In this document: positions 25,945 to 34,867 of the stretch, one piece after another
How the letters are laid out: each line of letters starts with the position of its first letter
Numbering within the stretch: position 1 is the first letter of the stretch
Assembly (NCBI RefSeq): GCF_025641885.1
Contig: NZ_JAOTQN010000003.1
Span: forward strand, 62,001-126,000
Direction: 5' to 3'
From: Pyrobaculum sp. 3827-6
GTDB lineage: Archaea; Thermoproteota; Thermoprotei; Thermoproteales; Thermoproteaceae
Length of the DNA stretch: 64,000 nt
Position numbers and translations under genes: made by a program
Notes under the pieces: generated by a model
The model's input: only the letters and a program-made list of their open reading frames with translations
Told to the model about the DNA's origin: nothing
The model's database searches: none

Positions 25945-28900
25945 TTACTGCGTGGTTTTCATAAACTTAAGCAAAGACGCAAGGGAGAGCATTAAGTATC
26001 CTATACCTAAGATACCGAGTTTGACGCCTCTCCTCTCGGCGGGAGATATGTAGCGATTTTCAAAACCGTATTGTATATTCAGGACAATCCACGTAATTAT
26101 CCACGCAGACATAAAAACTATTATATCATAATATGGATAGCCAAGAGCAGATGCTAAGAACTTCTCTACTAAGTTTTGTAGAGCTAATAAAACCACAACA
26201 CCCGCCACACCTGCAGAGGCTGATTTAATAGATCCTTCATCTCTTCTAGTCGCAAGTAGATAAAAGGGCGCCGCTAGAGAGGTGAGGAAGTATCCCAACT
26301 CAACCAGCAGTAGACTTGAGTAAAACATGTTGAGAGTAATCAACACCAGGGATATTGCCAGAAATAAAACTGCAGAGCCAAGCCCCCTCATTAATTCATC
26401 AACCGGCCACCTCCCCCCTCCGCTGTTTGGCTTTGGCGGCGCGCCGTAATTTTTGTCTCCCACATTTTGTGTAATTTGAGGTTTTATCAAGTTTGGACTC
26501 CCCATTCTTACATGATCTATCTGTTTCACATCTTTCTTTCCGTTTTGTACATCAACTTCGGTATCAATTGAGACATATGCCGGATCTGGCTGTACTTGGA
26601 CTACCACGAATCTTATGGCGCCTCCGTAGAAGGGTACGTCTATGGCTTGTCCTCTGGCTACTGGCTTGCCTAGTAGTATCTGTTTTTTGAGGTATTCGGG
26701 GTCTACCCGGACCGGCTCTGTGGGGGCTAGCACCACTCTCTGGGCGGCTTTAAGCACGGCTTTCCTCACCTTGACTGTGTCGCCTATCCCCACCCCGGCG
26801 TTTTGTCTAATAATACCGTCCATCCTGATGACCTCCTTATCCTCATCCTCGGGGTAGGCGGGCCACACCTGGGCGTAGGCAGACTTCCTCCCAATAATCT
26901 CCACATAATCCCCAGGCTCAATCCCCAACTTCTTCATCACCCTAACAGGAACCCTCACAATAGAGCGGCCGACATCCCGCGGTCTGGCATCGGCAACCAT
27001 TAGGAAATGGCCAAGTGGCTCCTTGGCCTCAGCAGAAGCGTCGGCGACTTCCAGTGCTTTATCAGCTTGCTTTCCAGCAACTGCCTCTTCCTTTTGAATA
27101 ACGACTTCTGTGCTATGCGAGACGTATGCCGGGTTAGGCTCAACATGTGTTACTAAGAACCTAAACGCTCCGCCTCGAAACGGGATTTCTATCTTTTGAT
27201 TTAGATACACCGCCTTGCCAAGCAACGCATCTCTTATGGATTCGGCATCTACCGCGCCAAGTCCCTTTTGCTTCAGCACGACTTTTACGGCAGGCCCCAA
27301 GACGGCCCTTTTCACTTCCACCGTGTCGCCTATTTTAACTCCTAGGTTTTGTCTCATAACGTAGTCCATTCTAATGACTTCTCTACCTTCGTCGCTAGTA
27401 TAGGCTTTCTGAGCTTGCGCATAGACGACCTTTTTTCCAGCGATAGCCACGTAATCGCCTGGCTTGATTTTCAGCTTTTCCATTATGTAAGAGGGTATCA
27501 ACACCACGTTGCCGCCCACGTGGTGTGACTCAACGTCGGCAACAGCTAGCTCCACTACTTCATCTCCGTCGCCGCGAGGGTGCTGGCTCTGCGCATGTAG
27601 ATGGAGAGTGGACGACTCCTTGCTTGTGTGTTTAGAATCTTGCTGGACTCTACTCAGCTGTTGACTAAGTTGCGGTATGTCCCTTAGTATGTCGAGTATT
27701 TCTGGGGGCTTTATTTCTCTAGTGTCTATGTCCACTGCGGTGGCTGTGTACTTCAGCTTCTCCCTAAGCACGGCGGCTACGTAGCTCTTGGCTTTTTCAT
27801 AATCGTCAAGTCCTCTCAGTGCCTTTGAGAAGCCAAGCCACGTCAGCGAAGCCACGTGGGCAGGGAGTAGCCTCCCCCTCTGGTACTGAGCGGCAAAGTA
27901 GGCGTACTCACGCAGGAAATCCGCGTCGCGAGACAAGTCAACTCCGCGGGCCGCTCTCGGCCTCGCCCCGCCGATCCGCCTAGAGAAGAGTCTTAGGAGG
28001 ACGTCTGCCAGTAGTGGAGATCTCCTCTCGGCGTATAGATGGACTATGTTGTGGAGCATGGTGAGACCTGGGGGCAACTCCCCAAGCCCTCGGTAGTACT
28101 GCGCCCATGCTGGGATCGCCTTGAGGCTGACCCCCTCCAATGTGTAGTTAAGCGCGGCGATATCCACACCTGAGCCGGCAAAAGCCTCTCTCACCCCGTC
28201 CACAGTTATTGAGGCTATGTAGGAACCCATGTCTCCTTTTACAGCCTCGGCAATTTTCCGGGCGGTTTCGTCGCCCCCCAGCGCCAGCATCACCAGCTTC
28301 TCCACTAAATGAGCCTCTAGCTCCATGGCGGCTCTGTCGGCCACTCTGCCCTCGGCCTGCTGGGCGCAGTGGATAAGCTCGTGGGCGAAGACCGCCGGGG
28401 AGTACGTCTTGTAGGCGACGCCGCACCCCTCCCCCAAGCCCTCCGCCGACATATCCACGGCGTAGCCCTCCACCACCGCCACGTCGAAACTTGTAAACCG
28501 CCGCCAGTTCTGCCACTGGTAATCTACGATGTATATGGGATACCTCTTCACGCTCTCGTACAGCTGAGCCACTGCCGAGAAGACGCGCCACTTGTCCTCC
28601 TCGACAAAAACCATGCCGATGGGCTGGTAAAGCGCGGCGCGGGACAAGACGTTGACAACGGCGGCGCCCGAGGCAACCAACCCACCCTCCTCCACCACCA
28701 GCTCCAAGTCGGCTGTGTCCCACGGCGCCAGCTCCTTAAGAACTCTATTCACCCCCTCGTCACACGTCTCCTCCACACCCCAGCTCCTAAGCAAAACCGC
28801 CACCTCACCCGTCCCAAGCAACTCCACAGCTCTTTCTAGATAGGCACACGGCCCGCCACCAACATAGGACTGAAGCATTATGTACACATCATGTGAAAGC

Positions 28901-29220
28901 ACTACCCGCCTCCGCCCAGCCCTCCCCCTCGGCACGTCGACGTGGGGGCGCGGCGCCAGGACGCCGGCCCTGGCGGCTGTCTTAACAGCAGTAAGGACCT
29001 CTTCTTCAGAGGCCTTAACGCGATTTAGATCCAGTATACCCTTGATTCTAGAAGCGATGTAGCTCAACAACCTCTCATCGACACCGCAACCCTCCCGCAG
29101 AGCCTCCTCGATATAGAGCCTTGCGATGTAAGAAAGTTCCGAGAAGTCGGGGACGCCGCTCCTCCACCTAGCCACAGCACTAATCAAATACTGGTCGCCA
29201 GAGCTGGGCAGACAAGACAT
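25945..29220 (-). CDS. HELIH metalloprotease-like protein with two CDC48 N-domains and membrane helices
   Basis: 1091 residues from leaderless ATG 29220 (box A TTTAAAAAA, 29242-29250). The first about 540 residues are helical and contain HELIH (280-284), a zincin zinc motif, with a downstream ELEAH that may give the third ligand. A linker of about 20 His/Ser/Gln-rich residues leads to two tandem copies of the CDC48/VAT N-terminal module (double-psi barrel plus second subdomain) at about 554-735 and 737-895. The second copy keeps the CDC48 hallmark stretches (LGIEPGDYVEIIGR, KEVIRMDGIIRQNAGV, GKPVARGQAIDVPFYGGA); the first is diverged. About four or five membrane helices close the protein (about 950-1090). 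No AAA ATPase domain is present. I know of no family with this architecture. Confidence 0.75.
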   Translation of the reverse strand: MSCLPSSGDQYLISAVARWRSGVPDFSELSYIARLYIEEALREGCGVDERLLSYIASRIKGILDLNRVKASEEEVLTAVKTAARAGVLAPRPHVDVPRGRAGRRRVVLSHDVYIMLQSYVGGGPCAYLERAVELLGTGEVAVLLRSWGVEETCDEGVNRVLKELAPWDTADLELVVEEGGLVASGAAVVNVLSRAALYQPIGMVFVEEDKWRVFSAVAQLYESVKRYPIYIVDYQWQNWRRFTSFDVAVVEGYAVDMSAEGLGEGCGVAYKTYSPAVFAHELIHCAQQAEGRVADRAAMELEAHLVEKLVMLALGGDETARKIAEAVKGDMGSYIASITVDGVREAFAGSGVDIAALNYTLEGVSLKAIPAWAQYYRGLGELPPGLTMLHNIVHLYAERRSPLLADVLLRLFSRRIGGARPRAARGVDLSRDADFLREYAYFAAQYQRGRLLPAHVASLTWLGFSKALRGLDDYEKAKSYVAAVLREKLKYTATAVDIDTREIKPPEILDILRDIPQLSQQLSRVQQDSKHTSKESSTLHLHAQSQHPRGDGDEVVELAVADVESHHVGGNVVLIPSYIMEKLKIKPGDYVAIAGKKVVYAQAQKAYTSDEGREVIRMDYVMRQNLGVKIGDTVEVKRAVLGPAVKVVLKQKGLGAVDAESIRDALLGKAVYLNQKIEIPFRGGAFRFLVTHVEPNPAYVSHSTEVVIQKEEAVAGKQADKALEVADASAEAKEPLGHFLMVADARPRDVGRSIVRVPVRVMKKLGIEPGDYVEIIGRKSAYAQVWPAYPEDEDKEVIRMDGIIRQNAGVGIGDTVKVRKAVLKAAQRVVLAPTEPVRVDPEYLKKQILLGKPVARGQAIDVPFYGGAIRFVVVQVQPDPAYVSIDTEVDVQNGKKDVKQIDHVRMGSPNLIKPQITQNVGDKNYGAPPKPNSGGGRWPVDELMRGLGSAVLFLAISLVLITLNMFYSSLLLVELGYFLTSLAAPFYLLATRRDEGSIKSASAGVAGVVVLLALQNLVEKFLASALGYPYYDIIVFMSAWIITWIVLNIQYGFENRYISPAERRGVKLGILGIGYLMLSLASLLKFMKTTQ

Positions 29221-29289
29221 TGTATTAAGGCAACACGCCGGTTTAAAAAAGTCGCCAGCACGGTACACAGAGGACGGCGGCGAAGCGGC

Positions 29290-31113
29290 TTATCCCTCTA
29301 TGGCGTAGTTCAGCACTTCACAGTGCTTCAGTCTGTTTTCTCCCCCGGGCGCCATCGGGCTCCACTTAACGCCGGTGGGGGCGGCGAATATGACCACCGT
29401 GGCTATATAGCCAGGGGGCGGTCTGTACTTGAATTTGAGGTCGACGAGCCAGCCGTTGCTGGTCTTCACTACGGTGTACGTGTCTGCGTAGATCGTCTGC
29501 ACGTCTGGGTAGTATGCCCCTGCGTTCGGCGGAAGCACGCCTGCGCAGATCTTCCCCACGCTGTAGGACCGCTTGTTGTAGTTTGCCGGGTTTGGCTTGT
29601 CACAGTAGATAAAGACTGGGTAGAGCTGTCTGCCGTCGGACAGCGCGTCCGGCGGGGGGAGCTTGACGTATCCCTTGACGCGGAACACGCCATCAGCGTA
29701 GACAGGCCCCTCTATCCAGGACGCCCACCATGAGATCATGTACACAACTGCGTATACGTTAGAGCCGTTTCTCGCCACTGCCACCGCCACGTAGTTATTG
29801 CACGGGTCAAGGAGGGAGTCTCTGTGGCCCCACTGGGAGTCGGCGTCGTCGTAGATCATGGACCTTATCATGCGCTCGCCCTCCTCGGCATTTAGGCTCC
29901 TGCACCCGTAGCACGCATAGATGTTCTCCTCAACGGCGTAGAGGCCGCCGTCGAGCCTAGTGTAGTAGTACACGGGGTGCCGCCCCTCGCGGTCGTAGTG
30001 AGATAGGTAGTTTTTCTCCGCCATGTACCCAGCCCTGAAGCCGGGCACCTTCAGAGTATATAGAGGCGCGGCCGGCGGTATACCCACTGACGCCCGCTCT
30101 CTGTTAAGCGCCTCCACTGCGCCTCTTATGAACCCATACACGTCGTCGAAGAGCCCCGCCCCACTGGCTTGTTGAGTTGCTGTTGCGGCGGAGTGTCCGC
30201 CGGTTTGGGTGGGCGTTGTCGCGGCGACAGTTGCCTCTGGAGCAGAAGCGCCGACACCGCTTGTGAGGAGCCTCAGAGGGAGGCCGCCGGTGAAGATGAT
30301 GACCAGCGCTAAAAACGCTAAAACTATAAAAGCGGCGGCTAAGGCGCTGGCGTGCCGCACGGTTTTTGTCATCGGCGGAGCTCTCCGCGGCTCTTTCCGG
30401 CTGACGGCCTCGGCCGCAACTGGCCGCCTAATCCTGACCAAGTTGGGGAAAATTTGGCGCAACACCTGCAACACGTCGTCTCTGGTGCCGTGGAGGTATG
30501 CGCGGTAGGTCTTGAACCTGTCTATGCCCGCCCTCTCCAGGGCCTCTGTTATGTAAGTAAAGGCGGCTGACGCCCCGTCGCACCCCCTTTCCTTCCCCTC
30601 TTCAATAAATGTGTAGACGACGTGGGCAATTCTGCTGACCAACTGCCAGTCGTCTAGCAGATGCGCCTTGGCCATGACCTCTCTAAGCTCCATAATAGCC
30701 CTGACGAAGCAACTCTCCGCGTCGGCCGCCGCTGGCCTCTTGACGGCGGCCTGCCGGACGTTCGGCTCGCCGTACGTCCCCCTCTTCGCCTCTTCTACAG
30801 AGACGGGCCTCCTCAGCTCTATCAGGTGGGGAAATATGTCGCGGAGAATTTCTACAACCTCCTCCCTCGTCCCGTGAAGATACGCCCGGTACGGCTTGAA
30901 AAGATCTACGCCGGCTTTTTTCAGCGCCTCCGCCACATAGTGCCTGGCCGCGGAGGCCCCGTCGCAACCCCCCTCCCTCCCCTCCTCAATAAATGTCCAG
31001 ACAACCGACGCCACTCTGCTAACCAACTGCCAATCCTCCAAAGCGTGTATCTTAGCAACTACGCTGTCTAGCTCTGCAAACGCCCTTGTAAAACAGCCGT
31101 CGAACTGACCCAC
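29290..31113 (-). CDS. CAP-domain surface protein with tandem cytoplasmic repeats
   Basis: 607 residues from GTG 31113. Two tandem repeats of about 95 residues (about 1-95 and 130-230) share DWQLVSR, TFIEEG, GCDGASAA, KxYRAYLHGTR and EILRxIFPxL; they precede the membrane helix (about 260-282) and so should be cytoplasmic. A Thr/Ala/Ser-rich stalk leads to an exterior CAP/SCP-like domain (YMAEKNYLSHYDREG, VEENIYACYGC, WGHRDSLLDPCNNYVAVAVA). A final beta region follows. CAP domains are secreted modules of diverse function. The repeats look like a protein-binding module. The promoter is shared with the divergent gene at 31158. Confidence 0.72.
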   Translation of the reverse strand: MGQFDGCFTRAFAELDSVVAKIHALEDWQLVSRVASVVWTFIEEGREGGCDGASAARHYVAEALKKAGVDLFKPYRAYLHGTREEVVEILRDIFPHLIELRRPVSVEEAKRGTYGEPNVRQAAVKRPAAADAESCFVRAIMELREVMAKAHLLDDWQLVSRIAHVVYTFIEEGKERGCDGASAAFTYITEALERAGIDRFKTYRAYLHGTRDDVLQVLRQIFPNLVRIRRPVAAEAVSRKEPRRAPPMTKTVRHASALAAAFIVLAFLALVIIFTGGLPLRLLTSGVGASAPEATVAATTPTQTGGHSAATATQQASGAGLFDDVYGFIRGAVEALNRERASVGIPPAAPLYTLKVPGFRAGYMAEKNYLSHYDREGRHPVYYYTRLDGGLYAVEENIYACYGCRSLNAEEGERMIRSMIYDDADSQWGHRDSLLDPCNNYVAVAVARNGSNVYAVVYMISWWASWIEGPVYADGVFRVKGYVKLPPPDALSDGRQLYPVFIYCDKPNPANYNKRSYSVGKICAGVLPPNAGAYYPDVQTIYADTYTVVKTSNGWLVDLKFKYRPPPGYIATVVIFAAPTGVKWSPMAPGGENRLKHCEVLNYAIEG

Positions 31114-31130
31114 TACGCGCAGTAGCAACA

Positions 31131-31140
31131 GTTTTAAAAT
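31131..31140. promoter_or_regulatory. TATA element shared by divergent genes
   Basis: GTTTTAAAAT is nearly self-complementary and is the only box A between GTG 31113 (minus) and ATG 31158 (plus); each start is about 22-24 nt from its centre. This repeats the arrangement seen at 9411-9422. Confidence 0.55.
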
Positions 31141-31157
31141 GTTGTTCTATAGACATT

Positions 31158-32048
31158 ATGGCAAACTACGTCGAACTCGGATCGCTGGTAATTATCGTGG
31201 GATTCGTCCTGGGCTTGGTCGTAGCGGTAGGCGTATTGCTAAGCCCGACGTCGGCTGTGGTACCGGCGATTTCGGTAGCCGCGCTACTAACCGGAGTACT
31301 TTTTGTGGCAGGCTTCATCCTCCTGGCGCTGGGCCTGAGGGGCTACGGAAGGATAGGCGCAGCCCTCTCCGCAATTGGCATGTCGTCAATTCCGCTAGCG
31401 CTCTCCGCCCCGCCGAACGTACCTCTGTTAATTCTCCTACTGGCGCTGGGCCTAGCCTGGCTCGTAGGCATGGCCCTCACTGGCGTGGCCCTTATAAAAA
31501 CCGGGGGGGCGGCCACTGCCGCAGGCATAGTGCTCCTAATAACGCTTTCTTTCATCATATTTGCCGAAACAGGCTACATACTCGGGACAACCGGCCTAAT
31601 GGGCATAATCTTTCCGGGTGTCCGTGGTGCTTCTGTGGGTTTTAGTGATGTTGTTGGGGTGTCTACTGCCTATGTCTTCTTCAATGGGTCTGTTACGCGG
31701 GGGGTGTCTCAGCTGTATGGCGATGCCTATGTCTACGTCGTGGCTTACCAGCCCGGCGTGGCGCTTCCAGACGCCGTAGCTAGGCAGATAGCACTAGACG
31801 CCGGGGAGAAGCCAGTGTACATACTACCCATCCCCATCTACAACACACCCATCAACCCAGAAGACTACGTAGGCACACTCCCCACCAACACCAAAAACCC
31901 AGTGATACTGCTCACATATCCACTAAACAAATTTGCGACGGTGCAGGAATGGCTTCGGCAGTTACAGAGCAAATTCGGCCAGCTACAAAGCAACTACATC
32001 AGAATAGAACTAAGCGGAGGACAGCCAAAAAGCATTAGGTTCTTCTGA
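31158..32048 (+). CDS. Polytopic membrane protein with soluble C-terminal domain
   Basis: 296 residues. Five or so membrane helices fill residues 8-150, then a soluble alpha/beta part of about 145 residues ends the protein (VYVVAYQPGVALPDAVAR, later VQEWLRQLQSKFGQLQSNY). Base composition changes abruptly near 31615-31740, where codons become T-rich (for example GTTGTTGGGGTG), suggesting a recombined or mosaic segment. No family is recognised. It is divergent from the CAP-domain gene and likely part of the same envelope system. Confidence 0.65.
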   Translation: MANYVELGSLVIIVGFVLGLVVAVGVLLSPTSAVVPAISVAALLTGVLFVAGFILLALGLRGYGRIGAALSAIGMSSIPLALSAPPNVPLLILLLALGLAWLVGMALTGVALIKTGGAATAAGIVLLITLSFIIFAETGYILGTTGLMGIIFPGVRGASVGFSDVVGVSTAYVFFNGSVTRGVSQLYGDAYVYVVAYQPGVALPDAVARQIALDAGEKPVYILPIPIYNTPINPEDYVGTLPTNTKNPVILLTYPLNKFATVQEWLRQLQSKFGQLQSNYIRIELSGGQPKSIRFF

Positions 32049-32240
32049 TAGCGCCGTGTGCAGTCGTCCCCCTTACTCGATCCGGTTGAAGAGGTGTCGA
32101 CCATGTAAAAATTTCCATAGCGCTAGAAACGTTCAGTATAGTGAGGCATAACGCATCTCTTGAACGGCGTCCCAGCCGAATTGCAAGTCATCAGATGAGC
32201 GCCAAGAAAAAGCTTATAAATAACCAAAATAGGCAACTCA

Positions 32241-32357
32241 GCCCCGGCGAAGAATCGGGGAGCCGCGGCTTGCCGGCCGCTCCAGCCGGTAGTCTAGCCC
32301 GGTCAAGGATGCGGGCCTCTCGAGCCCGTGACCCGGGTTCAAATCCCGGCCGGGGCA
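32241..32357 (+). tRNA. tRNA-Glu (CTC) with intron after the acceptor stem
   Basis: Exons are about 32241-32247 (GCCCCGG, 5' acceptor strand) and 32290-32357. The anticodon loop CTCTCGA gives anticodon CTC; the T-arm is CCGGG-TTCAAAT-CCCGG; the 3' acceptor strand CCGGGGC and discriminator A end at 32357. A 42-nt intron (about 32248-32289, boundary ambiguous by the shared CCGG) contains a GGAGC/GCTCC stem. It sits at tRNA position 7/8 rather than in the anticodon loop. No CCA is encoded. A TATA box (TTATAAATAA) lies near 32212-32221. Confidence 0.9.
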
Positions 32358-32427
32358 CTCCTCCCAGTTCATATCTCAGACGCCGTAATCTATATAGAAG
32401 CTCGGTAGCAGGACGCTAGAAAAAATT

Positions 32428-33201
32428 TCAGACGTAGGTGTTTGGTGGGCCTTCGCAATTCATAACAGGTTTTGCCCGCCTTGGTTTTAGGCATAGGGCC
32501 CCTCCGCGCATGGCGATGATGTAGTCGCGGGGGGTCCAGGCGACGGCGGCTAGCAACGCGGCGGCTCCTATCAAGGTGAGGAGTAGGGAGGCGTGTGTGG
32601 CCAAGGCGACGCCCGCGGCGGCTGCGGCGGCGCCGGCTAGGGCTAGGTAGATTTTCTTCTTTAGTCCGCGGAGGCGGTAGGCGCGGGCGGCGTCGGGGGT
32701 GACGGCCTCTTGGGCGAATCTGGCTAGGAGGGTTTTTGTCTGTTGGTAGGCGTGGCAGAGGGCGTTTACCGGGTTGTTGGATCTGCCGGGCTTCGCCTCT
32801 CTGCATATGTGGGGTAGCTCTGCGGCCAGCGCATCCATCTTCTGCTCTACTTCGTCGTGTACGTCTAGGATGAGCCACTTCCTGGTCTTCACCGCGCCGT
32901 CGTGGACGTAGTGCAACGCCCTGCCGAGGGCCCTGCCTGAGTTGTAGAGATCGCCGCGGGCCCGGTGGTAGTGGGCTAGGTTGTAGTAGTACTCGACTAG
33001 GTCGGGCTGGGGCTTGTGATGCGCCGGCCTGGCCTCCGACCTGCGGCACCTCCCCCCTCTGCATCTCTCCACGTATACCCTGTCTTCCTCTACGTCGGGC
33101 TCCACGACGCCCCTCATGACGCCTCTGTACAGCTCGCCTCTGGGGAGGCTCTCGGGCCAGGCCTTGTCCACAAGGACGCGGTGCGTTTTCCACGTGGGCA
33201 C
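32428..33201 (-). CDS. Zn-dependent phospholipase C/P1-nuclease-like membrane protein
   Basis: 257 residues from GTG 33201 (GTG 33207 also possible; box A TTTAAA at 33222-33227 favours the former). The N-terminal half has the layout of the phospholipase C/P1 nuclease fold: an early Trp-His (TWKTHR), an Asp-rich loop, YYYNLAHYHRARGD, ALGRALHYVHDGAV and HDEVEQKM, supplying the usual His/Asp zinc ligands. Two membrane helices follow (about 188-230) and a short tail. Substrate and side of the membrane are uncertain. Confidence 0.55.
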   Translation of the reverse strand: MPTWKTHRVLVDKAWPESLPRGELYRGVMRGVVEPDVEEDRVYVERCRGGRCRRSEARPAHHKPQPDLVEYYYNLAHYHRARGDLYNSGRALGRALHYVHDGAVKTRKWLILDVHDEVEQKMDALAAELPHICREAKPGRSNNPVNALCHAYQQTKTLLARFAQEAVTPDAARAYRLRGLKKKIYLALAGAAAAAAGVALATHASLLLTLIGAAALLAAVAWTPRDYIIAMRGGALCLKPRRAKPVMNCEGPPNTYV

Positions 33202-33376
33202 GTACACCTCCGCTTCTAGTGTTTAAAGAGTTGTGGCGCCGGCCCGGCCGTCGTGGGGCTGACGGTGCCGGGCTTTGACGTGTTTTACAGTTTTGTCTTA
33301 TTTATAATTTGTCTCGTATCTTTATATATGGCGATGTCGTTGGAAAGATTTATATATGTGTATGTATCTTATAATT

Positions 33377-33518
33377 GCCCGGTGGGCGGGCTAGGTCTAG
33401 TAACTCTCACGTGTCTAATAATGGGCGGTCTGCCGTGAGGGGCTCGGGAAACGCCTCGCGGCTTGGAGAGACGTGGCTGGTAGGTGGCTGGGGCGAGCCC
33501 CTCGAGACCCGCCGGGCC
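33377..33518 (+). ncRNA. Candidate structured RNA of unknown family
   Basis: A TATA box TTTATATA (33349-33356) is 24 nt before G33377, where GCCCGGTGGG begins. That sequence pairs with CCCGCCGGGC (33508-33517), closing a 10-bp terminal helix with one G-U. Inside, CTCTC pairs with GAGAG. An 8-bp hairpin CCGTGAGG/CCTCGCGG encloses a loop containing CGGGAAACG, and GGGG-CGAG-CCCC forms a tetraloop hairpin near the 3' end. The exact placement of promoter and terminal helix makes a real transcript likely. It lacks the RNase P and SRP consensus motifs I could check. Confidence 0.55.
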
Positions 33519-33603
33519 TATCTCTATCAAATTGGTTGTTTAGGCCTTTGGGGGCTAGCGGAGTTTCTGGAGCGGGTGTTTGTAGATGGGGGTTGGGGGT
33601 GCC

Positions 33604-34107
33604 TCACGTGCGGGGGGTTTGGCCTCCTCCGCAGTGGTCTCTATGTGCGGCTTCGATTTCGAGCAGGGCGTAGTACTGCTCGTCGGTGAGGGAGACGGCT
33701 GGGTTTACCTTCTCTACCTCTCTTATTGCGTCGTCTGCCTTTATGCATTTCGTGACTATTAGGTAGGCCGCGAGTGTTGTGGGGGTCCTCCCCATGCCCC
33801 CCACGCAGTGGACCACGACTGCGCCTCTGGCGGCCTCCTTTTTGATTGTCTCTACCAGCTCGTCGAGTCTCCGGGGCGGGTACCCGTCGGGGGTTGGCCA
33901 GTGGATCCACTCCATGCCCCTCTCGGCCAGGGCCCTGCGGAGCTCCGCCAGCCCCCAGCGGCCGTAGTACTCGATTTCCCAGGCCTCGGCCAGCGAGATC
34001 ACCGTCCTTATCCCCAGCTCCCCCCACTTATCTAAGTCTTCTCTTCTAGGCATGCACGACCCCGCCAGCTTGGGGGTGACCCAGTAGGGGCACTCTATCT
34101 TCGCCAC
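33604..34107 (-). CDS. Dual-specificity/tyrosine protein phosphatase
   Basis: 167 residues from GTG 34107 (box A TTTTAA at 34128-34133). The signature HCVGGMGRT gives catalytic Cys101 and Arg107; Asp74 in TPDGYPP is a likely general acid. It is a single-domain, short DUSP-type phosphatase like those known from hyperthermophilic archaea. Its target is unknown, and no kinase is nearby. Confidence 0.88.
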   Translation of the reverse strand: MAKIECPYWVTPKLAGSCMPRREDLDKWGELGIRTVISLAEAWEIEYYGRWGLAELRRALAERGMEWIHWPTPDGYPPRRLDELVETIKKEAARGAVVVHCVGGMGRTPTTLAAYLIVTKCIKADDAIREVEKVNPAVSLTDEQYYALLEIEAAHRDHCGGGQTPRT

Positions 34108-34144
34108 GGCGGGTTTGCTACGTGTGGTTTTAACTGTTTGTCTG

Positions 34145-34867
34145 CTAGAGCCACTCTGTTAATTTTTTCTCTAGGGCCGACATTGCGGCGTAGGTGAGGA
34201 CCCCGGCGGCGCTTAGGGTGAGGATGGCGGCGTACATCTCTGTGAAGTCTAGCCTGTGCCAGCTGTCGTATATCAAGGCGCCGAGTCCGTCGGTCAGCGC
34301 CAGGCTCTCTGCTATGAAGGAGACTGAGTAGGCGGTGTTTAGGGCTATTTTCAGCCCCGTTATTATGCCGGGGAGGGCGGAGGGGAGGACTACGTACCTC
34401 ACTACGGCCAGCCTCCCGCCGCCCATGGTGTAGATCAGCGCGGCGAGATCCCGGGGGAATCTCTGCGTCCACTCCATCACCGAGAGGGCCACCGGGTAGA
34501 AGGCTATTAGCGACATCAGCGCCACTTTACTGGCCTCGACGCCGAATAGGTGTAGGAGGATGGGAAGGAGGGCGACGTGGGGTATTGGGTAGGTCAAGAG
34601 CACCGCGGCTCTAAGCAGATTTGCGCTTACCCGCTCGGAGAGCCAGCTCGCCGCTAGCCCCGCCGCCATGCCGCTCGCCAGCGCTATCGACGCCGCGGCG
34701 CCCACCCTGGCCAGCGTCGCGGCTAGGTTCTTCGCCAGCGTCGGGCCGTCGCTGAGGGCCCGGGCTACGACGTCGGTGAGGGGCGGTAGGTAGGGCTTGT
34801 TCACCACATACGCAGCCGCCTGCCAAAGGGCTAGGAGTATTACGAGGGCCGCTAGGTAGTACCTCAC
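34145..34867 (-). CDS. ABC importer permease (SsuC/TauC type)
   Basis: 240 residues from GTG 34867, overlapping the ATPase stop (GTGA). About six membrane helices; the cytoplasmic EAA-like loop is GGGRLAVVRYVVLPSALPGI. It fits the nitrate/sulfonate/taurine/thiamine-precursor class of permeases. The only upstream promoter is that of the substrate-binding gene or earlier. Confidence 0.85.
   Translation of the reverse strand: MRYYLAALVILLALWQAAAYVVNKPYLPPLTDVVARALSDGPTLAKNLAATLARVGAAASIALASGMAAGLAASWLSERVSANLLRAAVLLTYPIPHVALLPILLHLFGVEASKVALMSLIAFYPVALSVMEWTQRFPRDLAALIYTMGGGRLAVVRYVVLPSALPGIITGLKIALNTAYSVSFIAESLALTDGLGALIYDSWHRLDFTEMYAAILTLSAAGVLTYAAMSALEKKLTEWL

Noticed and set aside
33253-33438. 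61-codon plus-strand frame with one hydrophobic stretch
   Set aside because: It overlaps the TATA boxes and the first 60 bases of the structured RNA candidate, and its start is poorly spaced from a box A.
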